Shown piece after piece: positions 53,101 through 64,000 of a stretch of DNA of 64,000 bases. Below the pieces are notes generated by a model, which did no database searches, was not told the DNA's origin, and saw only the letters and a program-made list of their open reading frames with translations. The translations under genes were made by a program, and so were the position numbers. Within the stretch, counting starts at the first letter, position 1, and each line of letters opens with the position of its first letter. Source of the DNA: Strix aluco (taxonomy: Eukaryota; Chordata; Aves; Strigiformes; Strigidae); NCBI RefSeq assembly GCF_031877795.1, contig NC_133971.1, positions 1,040,501 through 1,104,500 of the forward strand, given 5' to 3'.

Positions 53101-56100
53101 ACCAGACACAGTAAGTATAAGAGCAAGGTTAAAGCCACGGCATGCGTCGATAGCCAAGAGCATGAGAGACATCAGTAAAATGGGTCAGCATGAAGAAGGG
53201 GCTCTCAGTGCTAAGATCACCGCAGAGACGACTTGTCAGCAGCATCTTGATAGCAGGATGGTAACCAGGTCATTGTGCACTCTGTGCACCATTCCAACAG
53301 AAAAACAGAACACAGTAAGATAGCCACAATAAGTAAACAAAAAGGCTATTTGCCTAATATTCCCGAAGACTGAAGTAAGCAAGATTTCAAGGCAAAGCAT
53401 CACATATTAGCAACTTTTCACTCCTAAAGAGTGTAAAATACCTGTGCAAAATGCCATTTCATCGTTGCCAATCAACAGAAAAATAGGAAAGACCTCATCA
53501 GAGACATCCCTTGCCTTATCACCTGCCAGCAATCCTGTTCAGACTACCTGAACATGAAACTTAGTATTTGTGAGTATGCTTGTGGGTACGAGGTTGTGAG
53601 TCAGCAGAGTTTATCAACAAAAGTTAAGCAACATAAAAATTATGTACCTCTTCCATATAGTCTGGCATGAAGGTTTTCTTTGCATTAACTCCTACACAAT
53701 AAAATTCATTTGAGAAGTAAGCACTATCTGTTCAGCTTTGCACTCCCCATGTGAAGGCCTTTCTACTGAAGCCAGAATTCACCTATGGTCTTCAGCTCCG
53801 GCAAGACTTCTGGAATCCAGACATTTATACGCAACCAACCTTTTTTTCAGTGCCACCTTTGTGTTCCAGTTACCATGTGAACAGCCAGTAACATGGGGAA
53901 CTACTTAGAGCTGCTCTTCTTTAAACCCAGAGTGACTTTAGATTAGAAATAAACAGATTTCAACGTTATAAAACATTTCTTCTATCTCAGTGAAGGGCAG
54001 AGTGAGTGCATACTTCATACTATCTAGACAACACAGAATTTTCTCTGCACAAAAGCGATTCAGAAGAAAATTGTAAGGTCTGCATAATAATGCAGAGAGT
54101 AATTTTAATTTACTGAAAATCTCTTCAAGAAATGCTTAAGAATGATGCACCCACAGAATTGTTCCTGTCTTGCTTAATTACACAGAACAAAATCTGACCC
54201 TTTGCTTTCTCAAAGAATGGTCTGTTACTGGCATTTTACAGTACGCTGTTAAGACTAGGCTCTTTTGAAAAAATATGAGCACCTGAGGCAGTCACAACAA
54301 ATCATCTCTGCACTACAATAATATAAACATCTGTAAACATTCATTTAATATTCAGTTGCTTCTTGCCAGAGAGGAAATTTTCCAAGCATTCATATAAACA
54401 AGCATAAAGAAGGAGAATAATGCTATAGCTGATGACTTTTTAGTACACCATACATTTGTCTCTTACTGGAAAAAAAAATAGTTTTAAGAATGATACAGAA
54501 TAACGTAGACTTCAGAGAAAAAGAAAATCCAAAGCAAAAGACCATAGGTTGAACACCCACCTGTCAGATGCAAAGTTACTAAGAGCTGCAGAGACAAGAG
54601 AGAAGCATCAGTAGTGCACAAATATGTACACTGCCTGGTAAAGTAAGTAAACATGACGTTCTTGCTCTAAGTCTGTATCTGAATCACCTTTTATATACAG
54701 TGTAGAACTGGTACATTGAAAAAGGGAAAAAAAAGCTTTATTTTCTTTCTTGACAGCCTTAAACTGGAGAGGAAATCATTACTTTGGCCAGATTCTGAAG
54801 TGGATACCATTTATAAAGTATTTTGTAGATGAAAAGCAGTGTGTACATGCAAGATACTATTAACTACTAGTGTGACCTTTCAACTTGTGACTGCTCCTTT
54901 TAGTGAGGGAAGTGAGGACATTTTAAGTAACTCTAACACCTTTAATATCAAGTAAAAAGCTACTCTTTATTATTATTTCAACAACAGACATCATTACTAA
55001 TCGGGAAGAGAGTGCATCGTCATAAAAACTATGCAGAAGGAAGACATGATATATTGTCCCAACTGTCCAGACATACCATGTTCATTATTTTTTGAACACA
55101 ATGCAGTAAGTTTCTAAAGGTTTAACTGTTTTTCATAAATAGCAGTAATTCTAGTAACTTTTTTTTTTAAAGAAAGCTTTACAGCATAGGAAGTTAGGAA
55201 GTTCATTGGGTTTGCATGGCAAGGGTTTGGTAGCGGCGGGGCTACAGGGGTGGCTTCTGTGAGAAGCTCCTGGAAGCTTCCCCATGTCCCGCAGAGCCAA
55301 CGCCAGCCCGCGCCAAGACGGACCCACCGCTGGCCAAGGCCCAGCCCATCAGCCACGGTGGCAGCGCCTCTGGGTAACGGGTCTGAGAAGGGGGAAAACT
55401 GAGCAGCAGCAGCAGGCGCAGAGAGGAGTGAGAAGAGGCGAGAGAAACCCCTGTGCAGACACCAGGGGCACGGAGGAAGGAGGGGGAGGAGGTGCGGCAG
55501 GCGCCCCAGCAGAGACTCCCCTGCAGCCCGTGGGGAAGACCACGGTGAGGCAGCTGTGCCCTGCACCCAGGGAGGCCCACGCCGGAGCAGGGGATGTGCC
55601 CAAGGAGGCTGTGACCCCGTGGGAAGCCCGCGCTGGAGCAGGGTCCTGGCAGGAGCTGTGGCCCCACAGAGGACCCACACTGGAGTTCATGGAGCTGCAG
55701 CCCGTGGGAAGGACTCACGGGGGAGAAGTTGGTGCAGAACTGTCTGCTGTGGGAGGGAGCCCACGCTGGAGCAGGGGAGGAGTGTGAGGAGTCCTCCCCT
55801 GAGGAGGAAGGAGCGGCAGAGGCAACGGGTGAGGAACTGACCACAACCCCCATCCCCATCCCCCTGCGCCGCTGGGGCAGAGCAGGGAGAGGAATCGGGA
55901 GCAAAGCTGAGCCCGGGAAGAAGGGAGGGGTGGGGGGAGGCATTTTAAAACTTGGGTTTATTTCTCATTACCCTACTCTGATTTGATTGGTGGTAAATTA
56001 AACTCATTTCCCCAAGTCGAGTCTGGTTCGCCTGTGATGGTAATTGGTGAGTGATCCCTCCCTGTCCTTATCTCGACCCACGAGCCTTTCGTTGTCTTTT

Positions 56101-58898
56101 CTCTCCCCTGTCCAGCGGAGGAGGGGACTGATAGAGCAGCTTTGGTGGGACCTGCTGTCCAGCCAGGGTCAACCCACCACAATAGCACAAGCCTGTCAAA
56201 ACATACAGCCTTCAAAAAAACCCAAACACCTCATGTTTTGTGATGGTAGATTTAATATTCAAGTACTATCAAATATGTTCTTTGTTCCACTTTTCCTATG
56301 CCACTAGTATAACGAAGCCAGGAAACCTCAAGGCAAGGCAAAAAACAGTTTATGAATATCAGTCAGGGAACAGTACGAATGATAAAAATAACCTTCACTC
56401 ATCTTGGGCAAAACCACAGTCTTGATATTCACCTTTCAGCTACAGGTAAAAGCCAATGTGCGTCTGCACAGCATATGTTTGCTTCTACATAAAGTTGCAG
56501 GACAGACCCCTGCTAGGCTCCTAACCCCATTTCTTTTAGATTAAAGCTACTACCATTTCAGATACAGAAGCCACTTGCCAGACCATCACATTTCATAGCA
56601 GGAGAATCTATCCGATTACCTTACTGAATGATGTCCAGAAGTATAGTCCAACTTCCCATACTTCTGTGTGTGGTAGCCATGCCTCTCCATGAGATCCATC
56701 CATGTTACATAATCTGGATCTAGACCTTTGAAGTTATTCCAAGATTCTGTTAAATGAGTGAAAAGACCACTCCACATAGCTGGGAAAAAAAAATAAAAAA
56801 AATGTTTTTTGACAAGTGGTACTTCCTATCTAAATACACTTGAGAAAGGATCAATCTTCTCATTATTTTAGAGGTAAAAAGTCCAGACTGTGATCCAGTA
56901 GAGCAGGGAATATAAAGTATTACTCTTCCAAATCCTATTTTCATCATCAATATGAATAACAACATTTACTAAAATAATCCCCAGAATGGCAGAAGAAGGT
57001 CCCATCTTTCCAGGTGCTACATAATCATTAAATCAAGGTTTTCTGTAGATCAGGAAATACTTTTATTGATCACAGAAAGAAAATGCCATGGTAGTACAGA
57101 TCCTTATGAAACAGTCACATATTTACATGTGTTCCAGAGTTATTACCTCCCATTATTTCAGTTAGGTTTTAATGTGAATTTAAATTTAAGTATGTTTGTA
57201 GATGGAATTAGAGTATACTATTTTTATAAAAACCTATGTCCTCAATTTTATCCTTTTTAGGTAATGTCCTTCACTACCAGCTGTAGAAACAAAGCAAAAG
57301 TATTAAAGAGGCCAAGAACAAATGCAACCAAGAGTTGCCGAAGAACCATAAGGAAAGTTTTGATTAGCAAATTCCTGTGTTTCTTTGCAGCTTGTCGAGA
57401 ATCATTCACTCTTCCCACACTAACTTAGAGTCAAAAGGAGTCCTAACAGTAAACTAAGCTGTCCTATAAGCAATGGAAATACCCTGTAAGCACAGTGTGT
57501 CAACCCCAACCCAATACCATGGTAATACTCCTCCTCTCCCTACCCCGAAGTCCCCCTTCCTACCATCTCTTCTAGTCCCACCCCTGACACCCCCACCACA
57601 GGTGCAGCCTCAGTTCCTTGCAGGTCTCCAAGCCACTGGCTAAACAAGAGGTGTCTTGCCGGTTCAGAGCTACACTTGTGACGACTGACCAGCCGCCACG
57701 ATGACGTTAATGGAACACCTAAAATGCTAAACAGAATTTGACAAATTGTTGAATCATCATGCAGCTCTTCCTCACTGGGAGGACTAGCTGCTACTTTCAC
57801 AAAGCTTCTTAAAATTAAGTAACCTAACACAACGTTATTGTTCTCAGCAACAAAGCCTGGCTGAAAGACTCAAAAAATCAAGAAAAAGGAAACAAGTTCA
57901 TGTAATCTCATTCACTGAAAATGTGACCTTGAGAAATAGAAAAGGGGACCAAGTTATCAATAAATGGAATACTAAACACTAACACTAAATTTGGCAGCCT
58001 GTGCCTGCTGCAGTCAGGACAGGTTGCTTCTTCCAACATATGCTTGAAAGAAAGGGGGATCTCCCTTTCAGTTCTAGATGAATTTCATTTATGTCACCTC
58101 TGGGAGGTCTTTGCAACAGTTGAAAGGGCTAGAAATGTTTTAAGATGTAACCTTTGATTCAAGAACATAGCTTTCTTATAACTTCCCAGCAAATTCTGCA
58201 AGTGTGATGATTGCCAAAAGTAAAGAAAAATACTGAAGTATTGAATTACAGCTACTGAAGGGCACACTATGTATTTAACAGTGTTTGGAATAAATGTCAT
58301 TGGAAGGCAATGCTAACAGCCACTGATTTATTCATCTGTTATTATTTAATACTTTTTCCTGAGAACAGGAAAGATTTATTAACTTTGTATTGGGAAAGCA
58401 GAGTAGTTCAGAATGCAGCTTCAGCACTGCAGCAGACAATCTGATGATTTCTCTAGAAATCCTGAAGATTTTTTAAAAACACTGAAGCTTCAGTGGAGTT
58501 TGCAAAAGATTTGGGAGGTCATACATGGCTGGAAAAAGGAGAACCAAAAAAAACAAAAAAGAAGGAAGAAGCATGAGAAACAGAAAAGAGAAACAAGAGA
58601 AACAGCTCAAACATGAGAATAGTGTATAAATTCATAAACTAAAAAAATTGGGTCTGGTTGAAAAACAAAACAAATCCCTCAGAATTAGATCCTTTGAAAT
58701 GTCCTACCATTACTACATATTTAAATTGACACATGCAGATATTTATCTGATGTTTTTCTTGGGCCTACCTGCACGGGAAGGACAACAAATTGGAGAATTG
58801 GTGTAGGCATTGAGAAAGACAGTGCCATGTCTTTTCATAAAATTTATGAAAGGCAAATCCACAGTCTGATTTCCTGGATAAAATGTCAAGCGCCCATC
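40917..58898 (-). CDS. ARSK: ARSK, arylsulfatase K (lysosomal glucuronate-2-sulfatase), exons 2 to the stop codon; exon 1 outside the window
   Basis: Seven exons join in one frame of 489 residues: 58898-58769, 56779-56620, 50101-49819, 46352-46181, 44671-44447, 41500-41276 and 41191-40917. All introns are GT-AG. Human ARSK is 536 residues; the missing N terminus is the signal peptide and first metal-binding segment (about 42 residues). The sulfatase signature C-C-P-S-R, whose first Cys becomes formylglycine (Cys80 in human), is in exon 2. The later metal-site motif TADHGE is in exon 6. The known enzyme removes 2-O-sulfate from glucuronate in heparan, chondroitin and dermatan sulfate, and human loss causes mucopolysaccharidosis type 10. 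N-glycosylation sequons are visible (NLTG, NFTE, NCTG, NLSG, NSST, NYSN). No disruption was seen. Confidence 0.97.
41276..41500 (-). CDS. ARSK: ARSK exon 7
   Basis: 225 bp, acceptor TTTGCTTAG, donor GTATGC. It reads [15 protein letters not shown], then [16 protein letters not shown]. The stretch between them is GC-rich and Pro/Arg-rich ([10 protein letters not shown]) and clearly differs from the human linker, while both flanks are conserved. Confidence 0.97.
41985..42060 (+). mobile_element. MIR-like SINE fragment
   Basis: The core CTGATGGGGAAACTGAGGAA followed by CAGAG resembles the conserved MIR core (normally GATGAGGAAACTGAGG). Such ancient amniote SINE fossils are expected in bird genomes. 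The assignment is from this core only. Confidence 0.45.
42938..43483 (+). CDS. 181-codon ORF antisense in ARSK intron 6 (unrecognised, doubtful)
   Basis: I do not recognise it. The predicted protein is Lys/Arg-rich with a basic cluster [14 protein letters not shown] near the middle that looks like a nuclear localisation signal, and no signal peptide or membrane segment. No splice sites were assigned. It is unusually long for AT-rich intronic DNA but A-rich runs explain many Lys codons and few stops. The first in-frame codon may be a near-cognate start. It could be a decayed retrocopy, an exon of an antisense transcript, or chance. Confidence 0.2.
   Translation: MHLISKSVKKEVLSKGLEWCRQRDYCTERTQSKGVTFIMKKGLKSVSSLVSSIMQPEEIIDDRDDPSCSHIHPDIRASFDIQIAGKGNCQNRRKGLIKTKVLGIKKKRRKRTRKDVKSPDHLCDLGKRHKEEKKEIFQLFTCDTTTYIRTVSNTEYLLYIKDLILEFGRESYSDYILLSAG
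44447..44671 (-). CDS. ARSK: ARSK exon 6 (metal-site motif)
   Basis: 225 bp, acceptor TTGTTGCAG, donor GTGAGT. It holds [20 protein letters not shown] (human has SSDHGE), then HVPLL and [12 protein letters not shown]. The Asp-His of the DHG motif is a conserved sulfatase metal or substrate ligand position. Confidence 0.97.
44672..46180 (-). other. ARSK: ARSK intron 5
   Basis: 1.5 kb, with one short CR1 tail at about 45.3 kb. Otherwise nothing was recognised. Confidence 0.85.
45290..45376 (+). mobile_element. CR1 LINE 3' tail
   Basis: Reads GGTTGGAACTAGATGATCCT, then CAAGGCTCCCTCCCACCCAA and ACCGTTCTGTGATTCGATGG, the diagnostic CR1 3' terminus. It is only about 85 bp, strongly 5'-truncated and antisense to ARSK. 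Confidence 0.88.
46181..46352 (-). CDS. ARSK: ARSK exon 5
   Basis: 172 bp, acceptor ATTTTTAG, donor GTAGGT; phase 0 in, phase 1 out. It reads [20 protein letters not shown], then [18 protein letters not shown]. Confidence 0.97.
46353..49818 (-). other. ARSK: ARSK intron 4
   Basis: 3.5 kb, with one CR1 fragment at about 47.7-48.0 kb. Several short ORFs without domains. Nothing else was recognised. Confidence 0.85.
47692..47985 (-). mobile_element. CR1 LINE 3' fragment
   Basis: Reverse-oriented copy. The plus strand begins TCACAGAATCACAGAATTGT, then TTGGGTTGGAAAAGACCTTT, and ends near TCTCATCCTATCACTTGTTT. It appears less decayed than most copies here and is in the same sense as ARSK. Confidence 0.93.
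49819..50101 (-). CDS. ARSK: ARSK exon 4
   Basis: 283 bp, acceptor ATATTTTCAG, donor GTATGTG; phase 2 in, phase 0 out. It reads [20 protein letters not shown], then [12 protein letters not shown] and YWLEK, nearly as in human. Confidence 0.97.
54790..54875 (+). mobile_element. Possible ancient SINE/LINE 3' tail
   Basis: ATAAAGTATTTTGTAGATGA, then AAAGCAGTGTGTACATGCAA and GATACTATTAA resemble the shared L2/MIR-type 3' end (usually AAAGCGCTATATAAATGCAA). It is diverged and the family is uncertain. Confidence 0.3.
55202..56181 (+). mobile_element. Avian endogenous retrovirus-type LTR, probably solo
   Basis: About 980 bp with the ends and internal layout of a GC-rich avian LTR: near the start TTTGCATGGCAAGGG and GTGGCTTCTGTGAGAAGCTC; a central GC-rich block with repeats of CACGCTGGAGCAGGG type; ATTAAA at 55997-56002; and the end CCAGCCAGGGTCAACCCACC then ACA. 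No retroviral gag, pol or env reading frame is adjacent, so it looks like a solo LTR. The plus orientation follows the ATTAAA and makes it antisense to ARSK. The left edge is uncertain because its terminal TG has diverged. Long ORFs of up to 233 codons on both strands come from its composition. Confidence 0.8.
56620..56779 (-). CDS. ARSK: ARSK exon 3
   Basis: 160 bp, acceptor TTTTTTCCCAG, donor AG|GTAATC. It begins by completing Ala then [20 protein letters not shown] and ends YTSGHHSV plus two bases of Ser. Neighbouring GT at TCA|GTAAGG was rejected because it breaks the frame. Confidence 0.96.
56780..58768 (-). other. ARSK: ARSK intron 2
   Basis: 2.0 kb of unique sequence. Nothing recognised beyond short ORFs without domains. 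Confidence 0.85.
58769..58898 (-). CDS. ARSK: ARSK exon 2 (catalytic formylglycine exon)
   Basis: 130 bp, acceptor CTCATTGCAG, donor GTAGGC; phase 0 in, phase 1 out. It begins [20 protein letters not shown] and contains [14 protein letters not shown], the sulfatase C-x-P-x-R signature. Confidence 0.97.
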
Positions 58899-61800
58899 CT
58901 GCAATGAGAGAAAAAAACAGTATACAGACAACACTAACCTAAACTATTGGTGGCATTAGTTCATAGATCTGTTACCTTGAACTTGTATTACTCAAATGTT
59001 GCCAATTTTACTCAGGTATGGAAAATAAAGTGTTGAGCAGCTTTAATTAGATCAATATAAAATGGATTACTTATGAAAAAGTGTAATGTAAAAGATAACT
59101 GGATTTCTTCGTAGTAAAATTACTTCCTTTCTATCTCTATACATATTCTAAGCTCCAATTCTTGCAGGAGCAGGGTCCTACCGTGATGCACCCATGGGTA
59201 TAGTGAAAGATGACAAGGAGTCAGTCTGAATTCTGATGCAGATGTGTGCGTTGTACATATTTCTGTGAAGACAGAACTGATCCCTCATCCTTCTCCTCTT
59301 TTTAAGGGTTTATCCACACCACATCTCTGTGAACTTATTTTAAACTATGGACTGGAAAAGTCATCAGCAAGCTGATGGAAGGCTGAAACACCATCTGTAA
59401 TGGTTTCCTTTTGATACTTAATTGATCCTTCATTTTACCTGTTTCCTGAGCTAGAGTTTTTAACCAGTAACTTTAAAAAGACCCCAAATTTTGAATCGGT
59501 ACTTTTACTGTACAAAATTTCGATGGCGTGAAACCAGGTTTCATGTTGACTGCCCTGTTTCAGGTCACTGTCTTTTCCTGTCACTCATATGTCTTTCCCT
59601 GCTTCAGAAAGATGTTCTCAGCTCAGCCCCAGTCTTACGGGTCAGCTTTTTGGGTGAAGAAACTGTTGACACTTTTAATAGATCTCCCAATCAGAGACAT
59701 TACTCAGATGCTACTCTGAGTAGCTGTCCTCTAGGTCTGTGACAGAAGCACAAACACCTGAAAGCATGGGTATGCTTACAAGCTCTGTTTTGCACAGCAT
59801 GTAGTTTGCAAGAGCATTTAAGCAGGCAGACCAGAAGGCCAGGAGAGTACACCAAACTCCAGTTACAAATTTCACCAGCTGATGGCTCATTTGTTCCAAA
59901 GACAATGTACAAATTACCACATCAGCCTCTGCACAATAAATGCTAGCATGTAAATTCTTACCTCCAATCCATATAGGGGCAGCAGACCATCCCACCAAGT
60001 CAATTTAAATTATTTTTATTAAGTGAGAATAGATCCCTTATGAGAAACCACAGCAAAACAGCTGGTATGTGATTGCTTGTAGCCCTGCAGTAACTTCCTT
60101 GTATCCACACGCAGCCTACCAGCACCAGCAGCCTACAAAAAATGCTCTCCACGCCATACACTGAACAAGCCTAATTTGGCACAAGGGGTTCTTGGTGTCT
60201 GCTGAAGCTAACAGTCATCATTAGACATTAAGTACAAAATCGCACTGTGGCTTTCACTGTAATCTTTTTGTTAGGTGAAAAATTTTGAAAACCATTATTT
60301 AGTGAGATATTACTTCTTCAACAGAAAAAACTCAACTGAGTGACCACTTTGCTCCCGCTGAATCAAACCCAAAAATCAGCAGATATGACCAACAGGGAAT
60401 CATGGAGTTCCTTTCTCTTAATACTGAATAGGTAGTTTTATTCAACTAATAAAAACTCCATGATTTCTTCAAATAGAGGCCTTTGATCATCTACTTCAAA
60501 ACGTAAAGAACATGTACAGTCTCAGGGGATGCAGGACCAAGGCCTCACCTTCTGTGAAATTTCACCTTTAAATAATGGTACATTTGAAACAGGTACAAAC
60601 ACGTCTCAGGCATCTGAGTCACGGTGAAAACTCCAAAGGATAACAGAAGATGATATTAGCTTAGAAAAAAGCAGGAAGGTGGATGCATGAGCTCTGAGAG
60701 GAGGTAGCCTCCACAGGTTTTTATTAAGAAAATGACTTTTTGTTATTCTAAAGACTGTATTAGTTTTGAAAGGAGCTGTTTGAAACAAACATTGTACCTA
60801 ACATAATATTCTCCTATATGAAACACTAGGCAAGCTTACAGGGAAAGAACAGTTTCTTTCTGTCTTCAGCTTTTCAAGAACACAGATCAGACAAAGACTT
60901 CCTATCAATTTCATACTGTGCTGTTTCCGCACATTAACAGATATGTTTCTTTTTTCACTTTAGTTGAATTTTCTGGAATAATTTGAGAGAGGACAAAAAA
61001 AACCCAACTCCAGACATAAGTGAGAGCAAACCTGAAGAATACAGTCTGTGTTACTACTGCTTCCATTACACATGATTCCCTGGGGGCAGGCACTAATTGT
61101 CCAAGTGAGAATTTACAAAGAATACTGCACATAATCAGATTGCACAGGGTTTCAGAAAGAACCCAGAAAACAGAGTTAAGCACAGCATAATTGTGCTCCA
61201 CAGCAGGAAATAATTCTTACAAATTACTGAAATATTTTAAGATCACAATTATTTGGTCACTGTTTAAAATATTTTAACCTTACAGCATGAGCACTTCATT
61301 ACCTCACTAGCCACCCAGCCACTGTTAGTATACTAAGTCCACAACCAGAGACTAATGTAATTTTCTTTACTCTTGAGTTCAACCCAGCAACTGCACGCAG
61401 AAGAAAACAATTTCATTTGTTTTCTGGCAGAAAATGTTATTGGATAACATGGCATCGTAGAGAGAATCACTCCCTTTGGCACCTGTAGAGCTAAGTGTGG
61501 CATCTCAGTACCAGAATGCAGTGAACGACTGCACAGTAAACGGGGCCACTGGAGATCAGAATGGGATAAAAGACTGATCACCTAATTTTGTACACTGCTA
61601 CAAATGTCAACTACAATAACCATTCAATAGGACAAACTGGAAATAAAGCTGCAATCTGCAAAATGAACTTCAACTTCGGGCTGAAAGTGCTCTTTAGAAA
61701 GTACAGACTGATGTGTCATTCTGTCAACAACATATTCACAAGTTTCGCCAACAAAGGTATTGTTTGTCTGAACAGCTGGAGACAAGAGTTCGTTCTTTCG

Positions 61801-64000
61801 ATACCGGACAGACAGGTGACACGTCTATCCCGGGAAAGAGTAAGCTGCTTTAACAGGCTGGGAAGGTGAAAGCTCTACAGCTATTTCTGGAAATCCACTC
61901 TCCAAGAACTGTGCAGGACTTGCAGGTTTTGAAGCACCCGAGGCAATACAATTATTCTGAGTTACAAAAGCAAGCAACTTGCCGCACTGCAAGCAAAGCC
62001 TGTCATCACTCAATTAACCTCAAGTAGCAGTGTAGGAGCTGAACTGCCTACCAGCACGTTCCACCACCAAGCCCTGTGCGGAACACAGCGCTTGGTGTGA
62101 CACCGCAGCAGAAAGCTGGGCAAGAGGTCACTGCTCTGGAGACCACACACAGTCCAGCATCACTGAGAATAACATTTCTGTCAGGCTTGACAAAAGAGGT
62201 GTGAGTCTTTCACAGACAGCGTCACCCATAACAAAGGCAGGCACATTTTCTAATGAAAGCCCACACCTTTTAAGAGCCTGCAGGACTTAAGCTTTGTTTT
62301 CTTCCAGAAAAACTGTGGTTTCAACAGTACCCAACTCTTCCTGTTCTTTACCAGCTATGTAATCAAAAGGGTTCACCTATTTCTGCCTTCAAATCCATCT
62401 CATAAAAAACTTATGCAACAGCACAATTCTTTTAACATACTCTTCTTCACAGTCAGTACAGAAATACGGTACTTTTCAGAAACAGCACCTTGTTCTTAAC
62501 TGGTTTTGTAAGAACATCACAAACACGTGGGGTTTTGTCTTTATTTTTGTAAGGGTTACCTCACTAATCCCTGTAAGACAGTCATGAGAAACCTCCTGTT
62601 TACAGGACGTACAGAAGCCTTACTAAGATTTGTCTGCAGCTTCTGCTAGCATCTGGAGACAAACCGGCCATTGACAAAGTCCCAGAACCTAAACTATTAC
62701 AAATTGGGCATTTTAACTGGTAAATAATAGTTTTAGTAAAAGCTGAAAATTTGGAGAAAAATTCTCATCTCCAAAAACCACACATTACATTGGAATGTTG
62801 AGATAATATTCTCAAAATAAAATTAACAAAGAATAGAGTCAGAGGAGCTATTGCTTTATTTTTGAAATCACAGCAAACACAGGTTTTATGAAAGGGTTTG
62901 AAGAGGGTAATACGTGTTTACCAAACACTTAAGAAGAATTCATCCCAAGACTGACAGGCAGCTCACAAGAAGTCAAGCACTCTTACCTGTGCAGTCAAGG
63001 ATGGAATTCTGAGATGACTGGGAGCCAAGTGTTGATTTCTCAACAGAAAATGAGAAGTGGTGAGATGTGAAAGTCCTTGGAAGTAACACCATGGAGCTTA
63101 AGCTTGATTTAACAGGAAGGAGAGCTCAGATGAGGCAGACAAACCAAGGTCTTCCCTTTCTTCTGAGCAAAACCTTCACAAAAGAGGGACCTGGGGGTGT
63201 TGATTGACAGCCGGCTGAACATGAGCCAGCAGTGTGCCCAGGTGGCCAAGAAGGCCAATGGCATCCTGGCTTGTATCAGCACTAGCGTGGCCAGCAGGGA
63301 CAGGGAAGTGATCTTACCCCTGTACTCAGCACTGGTGAGGCCGACCCTCGATGAGTGGGTTCAGTTTTGGGCCCCTCACTCCAAAAAGGCCATTGAATGA
63401 CTCAAGCGTGTCCAGAGAAGGGCAACGGAGCTGGTGCAGGGTCTGGAGCACAGGTGTGATGGGGAGCGGCTGAGGGAACTGGGGGGGTTTAGTCTGGAGA
63501 AGAGGAGGCTGAGGGGAGACCTCATCGCCCTCTACAACTACCTGAAAGGAGGGTGCAGAGAGCTGAGGGTACTTTAATCAAGTAATGAGCAATAAGACAA
63601 GAGGTAATGGCCTCAAGTTGCACCAGGGAAGGTTTAGTCTAGATATTAGGAACCATTTCTTTCCAGAAGGGGTTGTTAGGCATTGGAATGGGCTGCCCAG
63701 GGAGGTGGTGGAGTCCCCATCCCTGGAGGTGTTCAAGAGTCGGGTCGACATACCGCTGAGGGATCTGGTGTAGTTGGAAACTGTCAGTGCTGGGTTAACG
63801 GTTGGACTAGATGATCTTCAAGGTCCTTTCCAACCTAGGTGATTCTGTGATTCTGTGAAAAGCATTTCCATTATGCTGGGTGGGTAGATAAAAGCATGGC
63901 GAGAAAAGGGTGAAAAATGTGCTGTCTTTAGTTGTAAGCAAGGAAATATACTTTGTGAATGAAAAAAAAATAATCTTTTCTACATGTCTGGACATTAAAT
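58899..64000 (-). other. ARSK: ARSK intron 1, partial
   Basis: At least 5.1 kb upstream of exon 2. No GC-rich exon encoding a signal peptide and the NVVLVVSDSF-type segment was found on the minus strand, so exon 1 is taken to lie beyond the right edge. Contains one CR1 copy at 63.2-63.86 kb. Confidence 0.75.
63183..63859 (+). mobile_element. CR1 LINE 3' fragment with ORF2 C-terminal remnant
   Basis: About 680 bp. It begins in reverse-transcriptase ORF2 with [20 protein letters not shown], then [18 protein letters not shown] and [13 protein letters not shown] followed by a stop (TGA at 63398). Further in-frame pieces [18 protein letters not shown] and [20 protein letters not shown] follow. 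It ends in the tandem tail GATTCTGTGATTCTGTGA. At least one stop or shift disrupts the ORF, so it is inactive. Antisense to ARSK. Confidence 0.95.

Larger units (their letters stand above)
50102..56619 (-). other. ARSK: ARSK intron 3
   Basis: 6.5 kb, the largest intron fully inside the window. It holds the LTR at about 55.2-56.18 kb and a possible ancient-repeat tail near 54.8 kb. Between 50.1 and 54.7 kb I see only short ORFs and unique AT-rich sequence. Confidence 0.85.

Noticed and set aside
55242-55943. 233-, 188-, 167- and 113-codon ORFs on both strands
   Set aside because: They lie inside the GC-rich LTR and overlap one another in several frames. They reflect composition and not a coding gene.
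56620-56630. Alternative donor TCA|GTAAGG for ARSK exon 3
   Set aside because: It matches the splice consensus better but breaks the frame with exon 4. The donor six bases downstream, AG|GTAATC, restores the conserved HHS-x-SNRVEAW junction.

Overview
This is a stretch of bird nuclear DNA. The evidence is the dispersed CR1 LINE 3' fragments (eight recognised, several ending in the short CR1 tail that resembles TTCTGTGATTCTGTGA), a GC-rich avian-type LTR, and split vertebrate genes with GT-AG introns. Three protein-coding genes can be read exon by exon, all on the minus strand: the 5' end of RHOBTB3 (exons at 1193-1385, 10678-10894 and 11068 onward), a complete RFESD (31395-33093), and ARSK exons 2 to the stop codon (40917-58898). 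The same neighbours occur on human 5q15 in the order ARSK, GPR150, RFESD, SPATA9, RHOBTB3. That human block corresponds to the avian Z chromosome, so Z linkage is likely but is an inference.

Region by region. 1-11.7 kb holds RHOBTB3: part of intron 3, a 193-bp coding exon, a 9.3-kb intron with two oppositely oriented CR1 copies, the 217-bp first main coding exon, a 173-bp intron, and a first exon running into a CpG island at about 11.1-11.69 kb. 11.7-31.3 kb is gene-poor, with CR1 fragments and microsatellites. SPATA9, expected here from human synteny, was not recognised. 31.3-33.4 kb is RFESD with its own CpG-rich 5' end. 33.4-40.4 kb is intergenic; GPR150 would be expected here, but only a GC-rich patch at 35.2-35.76 kb without GPCR character is seen. 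40.9-64.0 kb is ARSK, whose first exon (signal peptide and first metal-ligand segment) lies beyond the right edge. Its introns hold an LTR (about 55.2-56.18 kb), CR1 copies, a MIR-like fossil and a 181-codon antisense ORF.

The genes do not form a pathway. ARSK is a lysosomal glucuronate-2-sulfatase, RFESD is a small Rieske [2Fe-2S] protein of unknown role, and RHOBTB3 is an atypical Rho/BTB ATPase of the Golgi and ubiquitin-ligase systems. I found no evidence of a new multi-gene system. The best leads are a membrane-anchor first exon on RFESD, a start codon of RHOBTB3 split by an intron just behind a short uORF, and a small single-pass membrane ORF at 98-364 inside RHOBTB3. All exon boundaries were read by hand from splice sites, frame and remembered human family sequences; no alignment was run.
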